The notes: generated by a model from the letters alone, not told the origin. Shown: positions 35,115-48,400, counted from the first letter of the stretch. The stretch: DNA of 64,000 nucleotides from Oscarella lobularis (GCF_947507565.1 NC_089193.1:124001-188000); one strand, 5' to 3'. Made by a program: numbers and translations.

Positions 35115-36394
35115 AGAACGATAGTTTGTTTTTCAGGGCTCGTGTTGGGGTATCTGATCAAAAAGAAACCCACTCATAGCCTAAATACGAATGAGCATTA
35201 AAGATGACGCCGGACATATGCATGGCCTTGGGCTAGTTCATACGTGACGGCTTCGTTCGACCGTCATTGTGTCAGCTGGCGCTGCGTAAAATGAATGATG
35301 AATCTACTAATCCGATTACCCTAGGTTTTGCTCCTCCCACTTTCCACCTGCATGAGATCGAACTTGGCCTAGATTGGCTCTTCCGAAGATCTTTCCTAAA
35401 TCTATGAGTAGTGAACGAAGTCCTCATGCACTCTGATCTCGGTAGAAAAACAGCAGCTGGGTGGAAGCCTGCTGACATGCAGATTGCAGAGCTAATTATA
35501 GACAGTGATTCCAAGTCCAAGCTGACGCTCGGTTCTTAGTCGAGAAAGAAGGACAATAGATGTACAGGAAAGACAAGGATGGTAAAAACCACTGTTGCGG
35601 ATTTGGGCGAGTCACGGCTTCAAAACGAGCTGCAAACAGGCGACGCAGTTGTGACTCTTTCCTCTCGTCAGAGAAGGCCATAACTCACCTGAAGACGGTA
35701 TTTAAGGTGTTTTCCAGGCACTGAGACAGCACGATCGCGGTCAAAATGCCGGCCGGCGGCTGCAGACTGACATTATTCCCCTTGACTGAACGGCAAGTGT
35801 CCCGTATATCGTTGATGCATTCTCGGCTCCGATGCATCACGGATGCATGTTGCTATCTAATCGCTTCAACGCCGTCGTCGTTTATGCGGTCAAGTGAGGG
35901 AGAAGGCTCGATCGGCAAGATAATGGTTAGTCCTATAGTAGAACACGCGAGTGTGTTGAACTTCTGATCATTTCCTTTTCAGAAAATGAGCCGTATTCAA
36001 ATGACAATAAAAACGTCGATCTTCTCAATAGAGATTCGCAATAGGAAGCCGGAAAACCGCTAGAAACGATAGAATAGTGAATAGTCTGGTTTTGTTTGAA
36101 CGGCGCTCTCTGCTGCAATCCTGAATAGTCGCAGTCTACTTTTTTCCGATTAGAAAGAACGCTCGCCCGTTCGATCAGTCGGTTTGGCCCGTAGAATTGT
36201 CCTCTTTACGTTAAAGAACCATCTACTCTATATATGTCTTCTTCGAAGTACGAATGTTTGTCCAAGTCGGCGAAAAAGTCCGATGGAACTGTCACTGAAC
36301 GAACTAGTGATTGTTTATTCTATCTACCCGAATTTTTTGTAGAGATATTGTCCCCTACAATTACCTTATTCACAACATGCGATCGACGAGAAAT
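35115..36394. other. Region between the convergent methyltransferase genes
   Basis: It holds both 3' ends. Short frames are present on both strands, none with a known motif. Confidence 0.35.
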
Positions 36395-37183
36395 TCAGTC
36401 TCCTTTAGGCTTTCTCGCTATCACTTCGATCAGGATAGCGCTAGGGTTAATAGGCTCGTCCTTTTTCCACCCATATTTCTTTAGGAGCCTCTCGTAGTCG
36501 CCTACCCTGTCTTCAATCACGTGAGCAGCGCTAAAGCAACCAAGGCACGTCGCCTCCCACCACTTCAGAAAAGCTTCGTAATTCGGAAGCAAAAATCCTC
36601 TTTCCTCTTCAATGCCATGAACGATTTCGAACCCGGCGTTCTTAAGAAGTTTTTCCCAATCAGACAAAGGGCGCAAAGCCCAACCGACAGCGGTTAGAAA
36701 ATCGTCGTAGGAATTTTTGTACTGAATCGCCGACACGTCACGAACGTATCCCATTAAGACACGTGCCGTCGTGAATCCGAACTTTCCCCCCGGCTTTAGT
36801 TGTCCGTAGATTCCTTTCAAGATTTTCTCTTGTTCTTCCCGGGGAATCCAGTGAATGACATGGTTTGCGATGACGACGTCGTAAGGCGCGAATTTCGCCG
36901 TTTCGTCAATTGACCCGCGATGGACTTGGATGTTAGCGTGCGCGTGATCGTTTATTCGACTTTTAGCAATTGCGATTCGATCCTCGTCCGGATCGACTCC
37001 AACTACGAAGCCGCTAGAACCGACTCGACGTGCCAAGTCGATGAGCCAATTTCCAGTTCCGCAGCCGAAGTCGAGAACGCGATCACCTGACGCCAGCTTC
37101 ACAGCGTTGTCGAGGAAATCTGCGCCATGAAATTGCTGAACGTACTGGGAGAAGCGATCGTAGTTGGAAGCGTGAGACGTCAT
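36395..37183 (-). CDS. Class I SAM-dependent methyltransferase paralogue, intronless
   Basis: The 262-residue product has the same blocks as its neighbour: DRVLDFGCGTGN (motif I), VGVDPDEDRI (motif II), VIHWIPREEQ and LKPGGKFGFTT (post-motifs), then DWEKLLKNAGFEIV near the C-terminus. The ATG at 37181-37183 is followed by TSHASNYDRFSQYVQQF, which aligns with the other protein from its second Met. The two proteins are clearly related but well diverged, so the duplication is not recent. It is intronless and intact, and its substrate is unknown. Confidence 0.9.
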   Translation of the reverse strand: MTSHASNYDRFSQYVQQFHGADFLDNAVKLASGDRVLDFGCGTGNWLIDLARRVGSSGFVVGVDPDEDRIAIAKSRINDHAHANIQVHRGSIDETAKFAPYDVVIANHVIHWIPREEQEKILKGIYGQLKPGGKFGFTTARVLMGYVRDVSAIQYKNSYDDFLTAVGWALRPLSDWEKLLKNAGFEIVHGIEEERGFLLPNYEAFLKWWEATCLGCFSAAHVIEDRVGDYERLLKKYGWKKDEPINPSAILIEVIARKPKGD

Positions 37184-39049
37184 CCTCTAAGTACGGCTGA
37201 AGCGAGGCGATCGAGACCTAGCTACCGCGCTCTATAAGGGGGGCGTGGGTGTAGGCCGCGCCCTACAGCAACGCCCTCCCTATCGTACTGTAGAGTATTG
37301 ACGCTAGTGTTTTAGTTTATTGTCTAAGACACGCCCCTTTCACGATCCTTTTACGTGCCTAGGGAGTCAGCTGGCCCAAAGAGCTGGCCCAAGTAGCGAC
37401 AGTTTAATTTATAGAAACTTATGAATTAGTAGGGACGTCCGATCACGCTCTCTTGTTCTCTTTTTAGCTACAGTAAAGAAGGCTTTCGTACGTGAACGCC
37501 AACTAAACCCTGCTGCTATCTTTACACGACACTTATGCATTTTCTAATTAATTATTTAAGAACAAAGTGTTTGGACAAATCTAATAGAACCGGTAATTGT
37601 CTATCTACGAGTTTTCTCTGCAGCAGTGAAAAATTTTATTCATTTTCTGGTGGTGATTCAATGACTGTCTGTGTGATGCTCACTGAGAATGGTTATCATT
37701 TCAGTGCAAAGATTGAGGATCTATATACCTAAGAGACATATACTAGGATTAGGGATCTGTAGACGTTTAAATCACGTCTGTACATTCTTAATTAATCGTA
37801 GCACATAACTTTTAGGTTCAAATCCCTTAATTAAATACCATCGAGATTTTCTAAAAGTCATGTGCTAGGATTAATTAAGGCTCTATATGTACGTTCAAAT
37901 ATTTGAGAGTCATGTGCTTAGATTGAGGATCTATACAAGTTCAAATACCTATGAGATATGTTTAGGATTAAATTCTGTTATCTAGATTTATTGTTGTGTT
38001 CCTCAGTGTGGTCTTGAAGGCCTTGTAGCTGTGAAGGAATGACTTGACGTAAAAAACTTTTTATTAGCTTGTCTCTAGGGCTTTGTAAGCTTGCTTTAGC
38101 TTTGAGGACGATGGCATTTCTTCGGAGAATGATTACCCGAGTGGGTGAGTCACGTGGTTTCCTAATCTTTATGTGTCTGCATGTGCGCCTGCTCTAAACT
38201 AAAGCCATCGCTCAAACCGCTCAAAGAAGGGAAAAGAGACGACGAAAAGGTTAAACTAGACCAAGCGAAGTCAGTTCAGTACATTTTTTGACGTGCGGTG
38301 AGTTTGAGCGATTCGGAAACGGAAAAACGAGCTGATCGACGCGATCGCTTGTCTTTGCTGAACTCCACCAGCCTATCAGGATCGTTCTCCTGCTCTCTGT
38401 CCATTGGATTTGGACGCGCCAACAGCCTGTCTTCGGTAGCGAACTAAAGAGCCCCCCAAAAAACAGTCTTCCTTAGAGTCTTCTAGAGATCCCGGACATG
38501 ACGAAAGACACGAGCGCAGACAACGCAGACACGTAAGTTTGAATGTGACAGACCGTGGTTTGTGTGTGAACTCTGCACCGAAATTTCATGCAACGCGAAC
38601 GCGCATTCGATCATGCACCTCACAGTCGTTTCTTCTCAAAACGAGTCCAGAAAAGCGTCGGCTTTAGTTTCCATTCGAGGACGCAATAACGCGGCTCCGC
38701 TTACAATGCACGTGCATGATGACGCCACTTCTCCATATCTTATGTCACAGTAGGCGCTTATCGACGTCTTCGATCTAAAAAATGGCGCATAAAACGTGCT
38801 CGCTTCGTATTGTCCACTTAGCTTTTAGGCCTCCATACGGACGGTGGGCTCGCACCGCTGGAGAGGCCGCAAAAAATGGAGCCAATTGTAGAAGGGGTCG
38901 CTCACCCATGAGCAGCATGAGCCCATGAGCCGATCATAGCATAGGGAAGAGAACCCTACAACTAGACCGGTCCCTGTCGACAGTCGTAGCCCTGCCGCAG
39001 AGGAGCTGTCGCACCCGCCGCGAGCAGAATGCAGTAGTGTAGTCGGCGT
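37184..39049. other. Intergenic, with a diffuse 65-bp repeat and a possible orphan first exon
   Basis: Between 37700 and 37975 the phrases GAGGATCTATA, GTTCAAATA and AGAGTCATGTGCTAGGATT recur loosely. At 38498-38532 an ATG with 11 codons ends at a good GTAAGT donor; it could be a first coding exon, but no partner exon was found. Confidence 0.35.
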
Positions 39050-39220
39050 GGAGATGAAGAGCCGGCCGACGCCGCCAACTCCCCATGTTGTACGAGCTGC
39101 ACGTAGCGAAGCTTATAGAGCGGGACGACTGGATCGGTCCGATGACGCAGCCCCTACAGGGATTAGAACCGCGTGAGCGGCGACCTGCAATCACTGCGCC
39201 ATCGTTGTCCCGGGGAGTGA
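39050..39220 (-). mobile_element. tRNA-derived SINE
   Basis: On the minus strand, starting near 39213, the text GGGACAACGATGGCGCAGTG contains an A-box-like TGGCGCAGTG, followed about 30 bases later by GGTTCTAATCCC, a B box. This is the layout of an internal pol III promoter. The tRNA part cannot fold fully, so it is a SINE head rather than a tRNA gene. It is followed by about 90 bp of non-tRNA tail. Confidence 0.6.
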
Positions 39221-39629
39221 CGTTGTGGGCGACGACTTTTTGCTCCCATTCCACGACTAACCTGCTGTACTGCACGCTGCATCGACGTCGAGGTTACGCA
39301 AAGAATTGTGTGCGCCGTGCGCCAGTATAAGAGCGAGGGAGGCGAGCTCTGATAGGCTCGGGAGGCCAGATGACGAAGTTGCGAAACTTGGTGGTTTTAC
39401 GCGTGACCATAAAAGGAAATAATTGTGCCTCACGTGAAAAGTTTCGACTAACAGTGACGCACTTGATGCACGTGCTCGTTTTCGGCGGTTTTTCTACGTA
39501 CGGGAAAGTGCATCGTCCGATCTCGCTTATGCACGTGATCGATAAACTATCGTGTCTGAGACGAACGGACGACTTTTCTTCGGCGAACGGCAAGAATTCC
39601 ATCGCTAAACAGCGTCGAGGCGGTGATCG
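39221..39629. other. Probable promoter region of the orphan gene
   Basis: No coding signal. It lies just upstream of the ATG at 39630. Confidence 0.3.
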
Positions 39630-40223
39630 ATGGAAGAAAATGCGAGAAAAGCCTCGCTGGAAGCGTGCGAACGATCGATCGTCGTACTTCCGCGAACGAA
39701 AGGAGCCGGATCGCGATCGGCGCTTCGAGACATAATTTCTGAACTCGTTCGACGACCTAGAAGGTACGGTCCTACCTATAGAATATTATATCTGACGGGG
39801 ACCCTCCCTCGATCTTTTTTTCTCCTAATCGTTCTTATTCTGTTTGATAGGTCTCCTGGCAAGTTCGGGTCTTGTTTCGAACGTTTAAATCTGTTTGCGT
39901 AAGTGATGACCACTCGTACTGTACATATGTCTAACGATTATATATACTCAATGTAATAATTATATACTGTAGATCCAACGTACTCCTCCTCAAGTTCACG
40001 TCCTCAATCGTCGTGAGAAAAAGGCAACAATATGCCGATATGCCTAAGGAAAAGTCGACGTTGACGAATACATCAATCTACCGCAAAATCGACGTACGAG
40101 GTGAGCGCTCTAATTTGCATTGACGAATATCCAAAGTTTTGCCGCGCATCAGTGCCCAGAAAAGTTATACGTCGTCACGGGCTTCAAGTCGTGGACCCTA
40201 AGCGCACATCGTCGTACAGTTGA
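39630..40223 (+). CDS. Orphan four-exon gene, 126 residues
   Basis: Exons 39630-39763, 39851-39898, 39973-40100 and 40153-40223 add up to 381 bases and keep one frame across three GT-AG introns of 52-87 bp, which is the main evidence that it is real. The product is basic and rich in Arg, Ser and Lys. It starts MEENARKASLEACERS, has a central hydrophobic patch (NLFASNVLLLKF) followed by VVRKRQQYADM, and ends VVDPKRTSSYS. No signal peptide, membrane helix or known domain was recognised. It could be a small nuclear or ribosome-associated protein by composition alone, but no function is claimed. Another exon may lie upstream. Confidence 0.5.
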
Positions 40224-42494
40224 TGCGTCAGCAAGGCAAGTGATCTGATGATGCCGTCTCTTATAGAGACGATGATCTGAGGATGCCGTTTCTTTAGGAA
40301 ACGAGGAATCGAAGGCTGGGGTCTTAGTTCTCTTTATCCGTGAAAGAATCGATGGCTGGGGTTATCGTTCTGAAGGCAATGGAATGTTCTATTTTTACTA
40401 TTAGCTTCCTATTGCTTGCAATTTGGAACTTCATCGATGGCGATATCGCCAGCGGTGCCGCATACCGCGGCGACGAGCCGCGTTATAACGCAGATGGCTA
40501 TTGCAGCCATATGGTTTGCGCGGATGCGAAGAATATTGACTTAGCCTTGATATCGTCGAGGAGGAAGTTTATAATTCGCTGGCGTGCAGAGACGCAGAGA
40601 CATCGTCCAGAAGGGCATGCAGGGGATCGTTCGGTATTGGCTGACAGTGACGGGGGTTTATATATAGCTCGGGGACGTTTTAGGATTAAGAACGCTACCG
40701 CACCTAGGAAGCTTTTAGTCGATCATCTCCGTCCTCAAGTGACGGCGCTCGTCTGCAATGTCGTCTTTCCCGCTCTACACCATCGTTTTTCTTTGCTACA
40801 GTGGAGTGTTTTACCGGTGTGAAGATCTTCCGCATGAATATTTCGAAGGGAATAGTACGTAACGACGTCTTGTAGTGTAACTCGCTGATTCTGGTTTCCC
40901 AATCTGTACGCATAACGACAGAAGGAATAAACACGTAGTCCTCCTAGAGGAAAGACTATATGCTATGTCTATTCTGTCTTCTGGCGGTAGAACCGGATGA
41001 CTTTCTCAGAGTCCCTCCTTAACGACACTTAGCTGTAATGACATTATTGATAGGAGGTCTTTCTCTCTCCTAATGCCTCACCGTTTTGCGTGCCCTTCCG
41101 TACTTAATTAGGGCACGCTACTTCGTAGTTGAAGGCACAAGTGCGTAAGGGAACCTGATGGTGCTGATACTGAAAGCACTAGGTCTGTGATATAACATGG
41201 TAATGCGCAAAAATTATTTGCCCTACGTACACGAAAAGAGCAGTGCGCTAATGCTCTTTACAGCACGGCCTGAAGGTAGTCTGCCAATGTAATATAGTAT
41301 ATCGAAACACATGGGCTTTGCTCTCAACTTTGCTAGGCGGAATATCAGTTCTTAGTAAACAAACATAACGTTCTTAAAGCACCTAGAGTAATTGACGGAG
41401 TAGTAAACTAATTCGCCTGCTGTTTTTTTTGTAGCCAAAATTAATGAGGAGTCATCGCACGGCTTCTTTCTTTGTTGTGATTCTCCTATCTTACCGTACA
41501 GTGAAGGCAGTTTTCTAGAACTCCTGTCTCAAGTGACTCGCGGTGTCTCCAACTGCAATAATAGGTTTTAGTTTAATTAGTAGTTGTGTAATTAGCTTAT
41601 GTAATGGGACGCGATTGCGAGCCCATCAGGAGCGCGAATTCAAACGCGATCTGCTACTTTTAACCCGTATAAGTATGAATACGCCGGGTATATAGACCGG
41701 AAGAGAGGGATAACGGAGATATACCATGCACTCTAAAAGCGCTCGTGATCGGCTCGCAGTCATGTGCCATGATATAAGGGAAAATTATTTGTTCTGCCAG
41801 CAGAAAGTGCAATTTTCTTTACTACATGGTCTAAAGTTAGTCTGCTAATGTACTATAGTATATCAAAACTGATGCTCTCTACGCTCAACGTTGCAGAGGG
41901 GAATGTGAGTTTTTAGTAAATAAACGTGACGTTCCTAAAACAGTCAAAGTAGCAAAGCAGCAATTGATGACAGTAACAAACTAATTTATTTTCATTTTGT
42001 TGCTATACGTAAAGTATAGTCATCCTACAGTTTATTTCTTATTTATGCTTTATCTAAAGGAACGTTACAATGCAGCGAACGCAGTTTTCTTAAACTCCTG
42101 TCTCAAGTAACTGGCTGTGTCTCTGACTGCAATGATAGGTACGAAATTGTTGTTTAAATTTTTTTAAGTATTATGCTTATAGTTGAATTCACATTTTTAG
42201 GAATACGAATTGCCCCAGGCGGTCTCGATTTTTAAGTCACGGGGGAGTGGAGCTATTTTCAGAGCATTACAATTATCAGGTTTTAGCCTCTCTCACAATT
42301 TCTCTAATTTATTTTGCAATGTCATCTTGTGCTTCTTTGGGTCCGTGCAAATAAGGACAGACGCATTCTCTACGATGCAGATGCTTTTGAATACCACGCC
42401 AAAGAGAAATTAAGTTCTTTCGACTTATCAGCTAAAGGTTATGCCGAATATTTATTTATAATTGTATCGCATAGCATTTTCTTTTTTTCCAGCT
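40224..42494. repeat. RTK1 upstream region with an internal duplication
   Basis: Two stretches of about 400 bp, near 41180-41580 and 41780-42150, are diverged copies: each has AGTCTGC(C/T)AATGTA(A/C)TATAGTATATC, TTTTTAGTAAA-like text, and then CTCCTGTCTCAAGT and CTGCAAT(A/G)ATAG before a possible donor. An exon-like segment at 42201-42280 matches 51089-51178 upstream of RTK2. The sequence near 40690-40860 also resembles 50150-50285. These are probably promoter and 5' UTR exons carried along in the RTK duplication. Confidence 0.55.
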
Positions 42495-45400
42495 ATGTCG
42501 TCCTTTGCCTTAACCCTGATTGGCTTCTTTTCGCTTCTGTTTATTTTTGTCTCATTTTCTTCTTACCTTTATCCACGGAAGCTGGACTCCTCTAGAAACT
42601 GTCCTCTAACCGCTTCTTCGTCCGATAAACGCTGGCGTCGAAGGATAGTTGTGAATTTGCTTTTTCATTGTGACCGATTACTCTTTGTCTCCTTCCTTGT
42701 TGCAGTCGTTTTTGCAAGTTCTGCTGATGCAATTGATTCTGCCTTTCGGGAGTCTTGTGAAGGTCAGTATTACGTCCTGTTCTTGTTTTTCCAATGCAAT
42801 ATTGCCGTATCTTTTGATACATTCAGTAGCTACGCGCTGTCTTTTTCTCCTGTACTTTTGTGTCTTAAAATATATGCATGGTACTCTTAAACTAAACCTT
42901 ATTAACTGGTGTTCATAAGCTACGTCCTTTGCTTCTACTAAGCACCTTCTTACAAAATATTTATTTATGTATTCAAATAAATAATATATACAAAAATTTA
43001 CTTGTTTTTAAGTACCGTTATGTTGATTGAACGTTCATATTGTTGTGTAACGTGTTTAGTATACCTCTTGTTTTTGCAACTGAAATGCGACAAAGCGAGA
43101 GAAACCATGTCAGCAAAACTTTATCTACGTCTTGCAACGGAATTCTAAAAACTTTCTGTAAATTGCAGCCCTACACTACAATTTTAGGAAGAGCAAATAC
43201 TAAACGTTGCTCAAATTTAATATAAAGGATGCCAATAACGCAAATAGTAGTTACTATAAATGTTTCACGTAATGCTGATAATTTTTTTAGAGTGTGATCC
43301 TGGATGGATTTGTTATTTTTCTTCGTGCCTTCAAATTTCGAGATGGCCTTTGAGTTGGTCTGAAGCAGCTGAAATGTGCTCTGAACAGGAAGCCCATCTA
43401 TGGTCAATCGATAAAGACGATGAAGCACTGAGGGATTATTTAGATGGTCGGTATCGACGCACAGCATTTTTTATCGGATTAGTTAGTTCGCCTATAGCAA
43501 AAGGTGCGTACAGCTATCGGTGGTCGGACGAATCGCCGTTTGTCTATTCGAACTGGGAACGTTTGAACGAACGCTGCGAAGACGATCTTTGTACGACCAT
43601 CATTCCTAACCGGATAACGACCGGTTCCGTCCTTAGTTGGATGTCCGTACCCTGTTCGTCAACAAATAGATTCATCTGCGAGAAGTCGAGAAGTGAGGCT
43701 TGATTGTTGTCGCAGTTTAATTAAGTTTGATGCGTACCGTTTTTAAATTCTCAGATCTGACGACAGCTGATTTGCAACTTGTCGACGGCGCTACCCCCAA
43801 TCGCGGTCGCCTTGAAAATTTTTTTGAGGGTGCTTGGAAACGCGTGTGTATGGCGAAAAGCGGCGTCAATGTCAGTCAAACGGCAGTTGCAGTCTGTCGT
43901 CATTTCGGGTACCCTGATGTTTTGTTTACGCGTGCTTTGAATCGCTCTGGAGAAGGAAAAAAAGGAAACAATTCTTTTTCTGTCGACTGTATTTGGAAGG
44001 AAAATACTACCAGTTGCTCATACGAACGAGTGAACTGCGATTCGGATTTATTTATTTATTGCCAATCCAGCAGAAAATATTCTCTTGAGGTGCGACTTGC
44101 AAGTGGCGCAGAGCCCAGCGAGGGTATTTTGCAGACGCTTTGGACAGATGCAAATTGGAGAAATGCTTGTGTCTCGTCTTCTCAAATTAATTTGGTTTGC
44201 AAGCATTTAGGATACAGCCGAGGACGTGCATCAAAAGAATTATTTAGGGGTCCACCTTCTGAATATATTTTTCTATTCTGTTGGACAGTTCTGAAGTCAC
44301 TGTTGGCCGAGTGCTATTTCCTTTTGAGTCATTGTGATCTCGTTTTTGCAATCAAGTGCTTCAATGCAGATTGGCAAGTGCGACTTGTCAATACTGCTGA
44401 TACGACGAAAGAAAAAGAGGGAAATGTTGACGTTTTTTACAAAGACACGTGGACCATTATCTGCGGCGGCGAACGCAACAAATGGGATTTAAAAGAAGCT
44501 GACGTTGTCTGTCGCCAATTGGGCTTTGCAAAGGCAGCCTCAGCGTACTCGGAGCGCCTAGAATTAACTCCAAGAAGCCTAAATACAAATCATTCCTTTC
44601 TGACAGTTGCTTGCAACGGAAGCGAATCGTCGCTCAAAGATTGCGAGCACATGTCACCGCAAAATCATTCGTGCAGGAAGGCTGTTGCAGTTTGCAAGAA
44701 AAATGAATGTGAGCCCTGCAGGTTCTGACTTAGTTAATTATTAATTACAATTATTGACTTTTTTAGATTGTCCCTCAGGATGGGTTCTCTATGGGAATTA
44801 TTGCTACGCTGTTTCGCGTCTTTATTGGAGGATGTATGATCATGGTTGGGAGGAAGCAGGATGCGGACCTATTAACAGCGCTAGCATCAGCAGTCCACAC
44901 GAACAAGCTTTTGTGTTTTCACTTCTTGTTGACTATCCGTGGGGGGAAGATGTTTGGATTGGATTGAGACGAGAAGATGATGGTGCGTTCAAGTGGATCA
45001 ATGAAGAACCTCTGAGGTGTCTGTGATGGACCTTGCAGTGAATTATTCTATAATTCATGCGTTTTCAGGTACGTCTTGTGGGCTACTGAAGAACCAAAAA
45101 CTAGTTTTAATTGCGTTGCGATGGACGTCCGTACTGGCTATTGGAAGACGGCCGATTGCTTTAAAAATAAACACGTTTTATGCAAGATTTCTCTCCGTAA
45201 GATATAGTGCGATTCACTTATAATGATAGACCTTGTCTTGTCATTATCTTATTTCATTTTCAATCTAGGGGATATGGATAACGGAATTCGTCTGGAATCT
45301 GATCCGTTACAAGACGATCGGTGCAGAACAGATGAACTCTACTTCGAGAGCGCATGCTATTATTTCTCCAAAGATGAGCCGGTTTCACAAGAAGTTGCTC

Positions 45401-48400
45401 AGAATGAAAAGTGCAAAAGTCGTGGTGCACTAGTTTCAATACGAAACGCATTTGAAAATGCTTTTGTTGCAAAAGAAACGTCACCTGTTCAGGGATCACT
45501 CTACTGGACGGGCTTGTTTTACAATGATACGTCTGTGCAAGAAGCTTTCACGTGGCTTGATACATCTCCCATCAGTTTCACCAAGTGGGGAAAGTATGAG
45601 CCAGCATACCCAAAGAGAGAAAACCAAGGTTGCGTTTTATTGGGATCAGACGGGCGTGAATTTGTTTGGTCTGTTTCAAACTGCTCTGCTAAGGCTCAAT
45701 ATGTCTGTAAAAGTAATCTCACAGATACGAGAGGCAACGCCTATTTACTAATCATCTTTAGGATTTCTGAAAGAATCAGATCACGATGAATTTTGCGACT
45801 CTGATGAATTGGAGAGTAGCGGTACTGAACCTTTGCCCAATTGCAGTGAGTACTTCAAACATTCTAGGATCATCACCTACTTATATTTTTCTTCATTATC
45901 TTTTCTAGATGTATACTCGTGTCCAACCGGTTGGACCAAGCTTGCGACTCGGTCTTGCTTCAAACGTATATCTGAAAGAAAGACGTGGCAGGATTCGTTG
46001 TCAGACTGCGAAATCATGGAGACGAGAAGCTCTCTTGCCAGAATTCTTTCGATTGAAGAGCAGAACAACCTAAGTTTGCTCCTTTTTAAGGAAGAGGATG
46101 AGGCATGGATTGGACTCAATGATATATCGAATGAGGGATTTTATGTTTGGTCTGACGGTTCTCCTTTAGTCTATATTAACTGGACTTTGTTTGAAGATGA
46201 TACGAATTCGTCTTTGCAGAACGTACAAGATTGTGTGGCTGCGTCAAAAAGTTTTTGGAAATTAGACAGTTGTTCTAAGGAGAAGGCTAGTGTCTGCTTT
46301 ACGCATGCAACTCAAAGTACATACAGCCGAAGTTTAGCTAATTGCTATTTTTTTCTACTCACTCTTATTAGATTTTGATGAATGCTCCAACAGCAGTGAT
46401 AGCTGCCACATCAACGCTACTTGCGAAAATACAATCTCTTCTTACATCTGCACCTGCAAGCAAGGTTTTACAGGCAATGGAACTATGTGTGAAGGTAACA
46501 GACATATTTCGTTATTCCACTGATTAAGAGCAGACTATTCTTTTGATTTCTTGGATTTAGATATAGACGAATGTAAGTATTACGTCTGTAGCGAGTCAAA
46601 TTGCACAAATCAGGATTACAACTGCACGTGCAGAAACACAATTGGATCATATGAATGCGATTGCCACGGCCAGGTGCACAATGATACCCAATGCAGAGGT
46701 AAAATGGGTGCAAAAAAGTGCTCTTTTCTAACAACGAGTCTCATACGCGTATTTGAGCAAAATTGTATGTGTATGTTTTCTCAGCTTTCTTAGAAGTCAA
46801 GTCGAACTCAAAATTGAAAGTCACTGTTTCAGTCGTCAGCTCGTTTACTATTGTTGTCCTTGTTGCTATCGTCTTTATTGTTTATGCCCGTCGGAAGGCT
46901 TTTCGCTTAAACACCTTTGGATCTGATTTCGCCGAACCGTCTGATGAATGGGAAATTAACTCTGGCAACATGTCTCTACTCGAAAAATTGGGCGACGGTT
47001 TTTTCGGCGTTGTGTACAAGGCGTATCTTTACCATAGTCCTTCTGGACGTTTGTCAAGGCTAGATCGAAAAGAAAGAAATTCTTTGGGCGATGAGAAGTC
47101 GGTGGTCGCATGTAAAATGCTCAAAGGTGGGTTGTGAGCGTGTACTCTTGCATGCGTTTGTTTCTCTTTTTAGTTTGAGTTTCAATTGCGCTGTTTTTAG
47201 AATCGAATCTGGCTGAAGAAGAGTTATTGGAAGAAATCAAACTGATGAAACGCATCGGGAAGCACCCACACATCGTAAGCCTTCTTGGGTGCATCACGAC
47301 ATCTAAGCCGTTTTGCCTCATTGTTGAATACTGCACGAATGGCGATTTACTCAACTATCTTAGAAAAGGAAAAATTAAGGTTTGTTATCTAACATATAAA
47401 TAGACGCACTCATATGTCATAACGCATGCAAGACATTTCTGTTATTTTCAGTGTGCAGATGATTCTGAACAGCATTCGAATGAAAGTGTTTTGAAGTGTG
47501 AAAGCTTAAGCGAGGCGTGTGATTATTTATTTATCTTTTGTAAATACAACTAGTGTGCTAACCATTGTCGTTCTAGGATGACACATCCACGCCGTCACTT
47601 AATTTTAGCACTCATAACCATCAGTGGCGAGAGATGAATGAGGGAGATTCTAGTGAAATAAGAAACGTAGTTGATGGTAGGGATATGCGTGATATGTGGA
47701 GTCAAAAAAACAGTTTTATATTGCAGACGGGGGTCAGGAAACGAAATGTGAGCAAAAGTTGAGCGCTCGCGACCTTGTGTCATTTGCTTGGCAAATTGCA
47801 TCCGGAATGGTAAATAATTGCCGGGGTAGTTAGACGTGCTATTTCCAGTTTGAAATTTCTACTCTACTTTAAGGAATATCTTTCCGGAAACGGTTTGGTT
47901 CATCGCGACTTGGCCTGTCGGAACGTGCTTGTTTGCGATGATAAACTACTCAAAGTGTCTGACTTTGGTCTAACGAGATCCGTCTATCACGACGGTGCGT
48001 ATTGTCAAAAGACCACAAGACGTCTCCCACTGCGTTGGATGTCTATCGAAGCCATAAGGCAACGTCTCTTTTCCGAACAAAGCGACGTGTACCTAGTTTT
48101 TACTCCACTAAATGCAATCATATTTCACCTGTCTTTCGTCTTTTTAGATGGTCTTTCGGAGTTGTTATGTGGGAAATATGTACTCTTGGTGAGCTTATCC
48201 CTACATTTTTCTTAGTTCGAGACTTTTGCATTTTAGGCTCATTCCCGTATCCTTGCGTTTCGAGTGGAAATCTTTTGTCGCATTTGCGTAGTGGCAACCG
48301 GTTAACCTGTCCAGAAAACTGCTCCGCTGAGCTGTTAGTATTTATTGCAATGAGAATGCTTTTATGCTGATGTTCCTTAGGTACCAGATAATGTCTGCGT

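Noticed and set aside
39148-39213. Possible functional tRNA gene
   Set aside because: A and B boxes are present, but a complete cloverleaf could not be drawn, so it is called a SINE.
40340-40822. 160-codon frame with a hydrophobic start
   Set aside because: A possible signal sequence is followed by text without motif or splice support, and the region resembles noncoding DNA upstream of RTK2.
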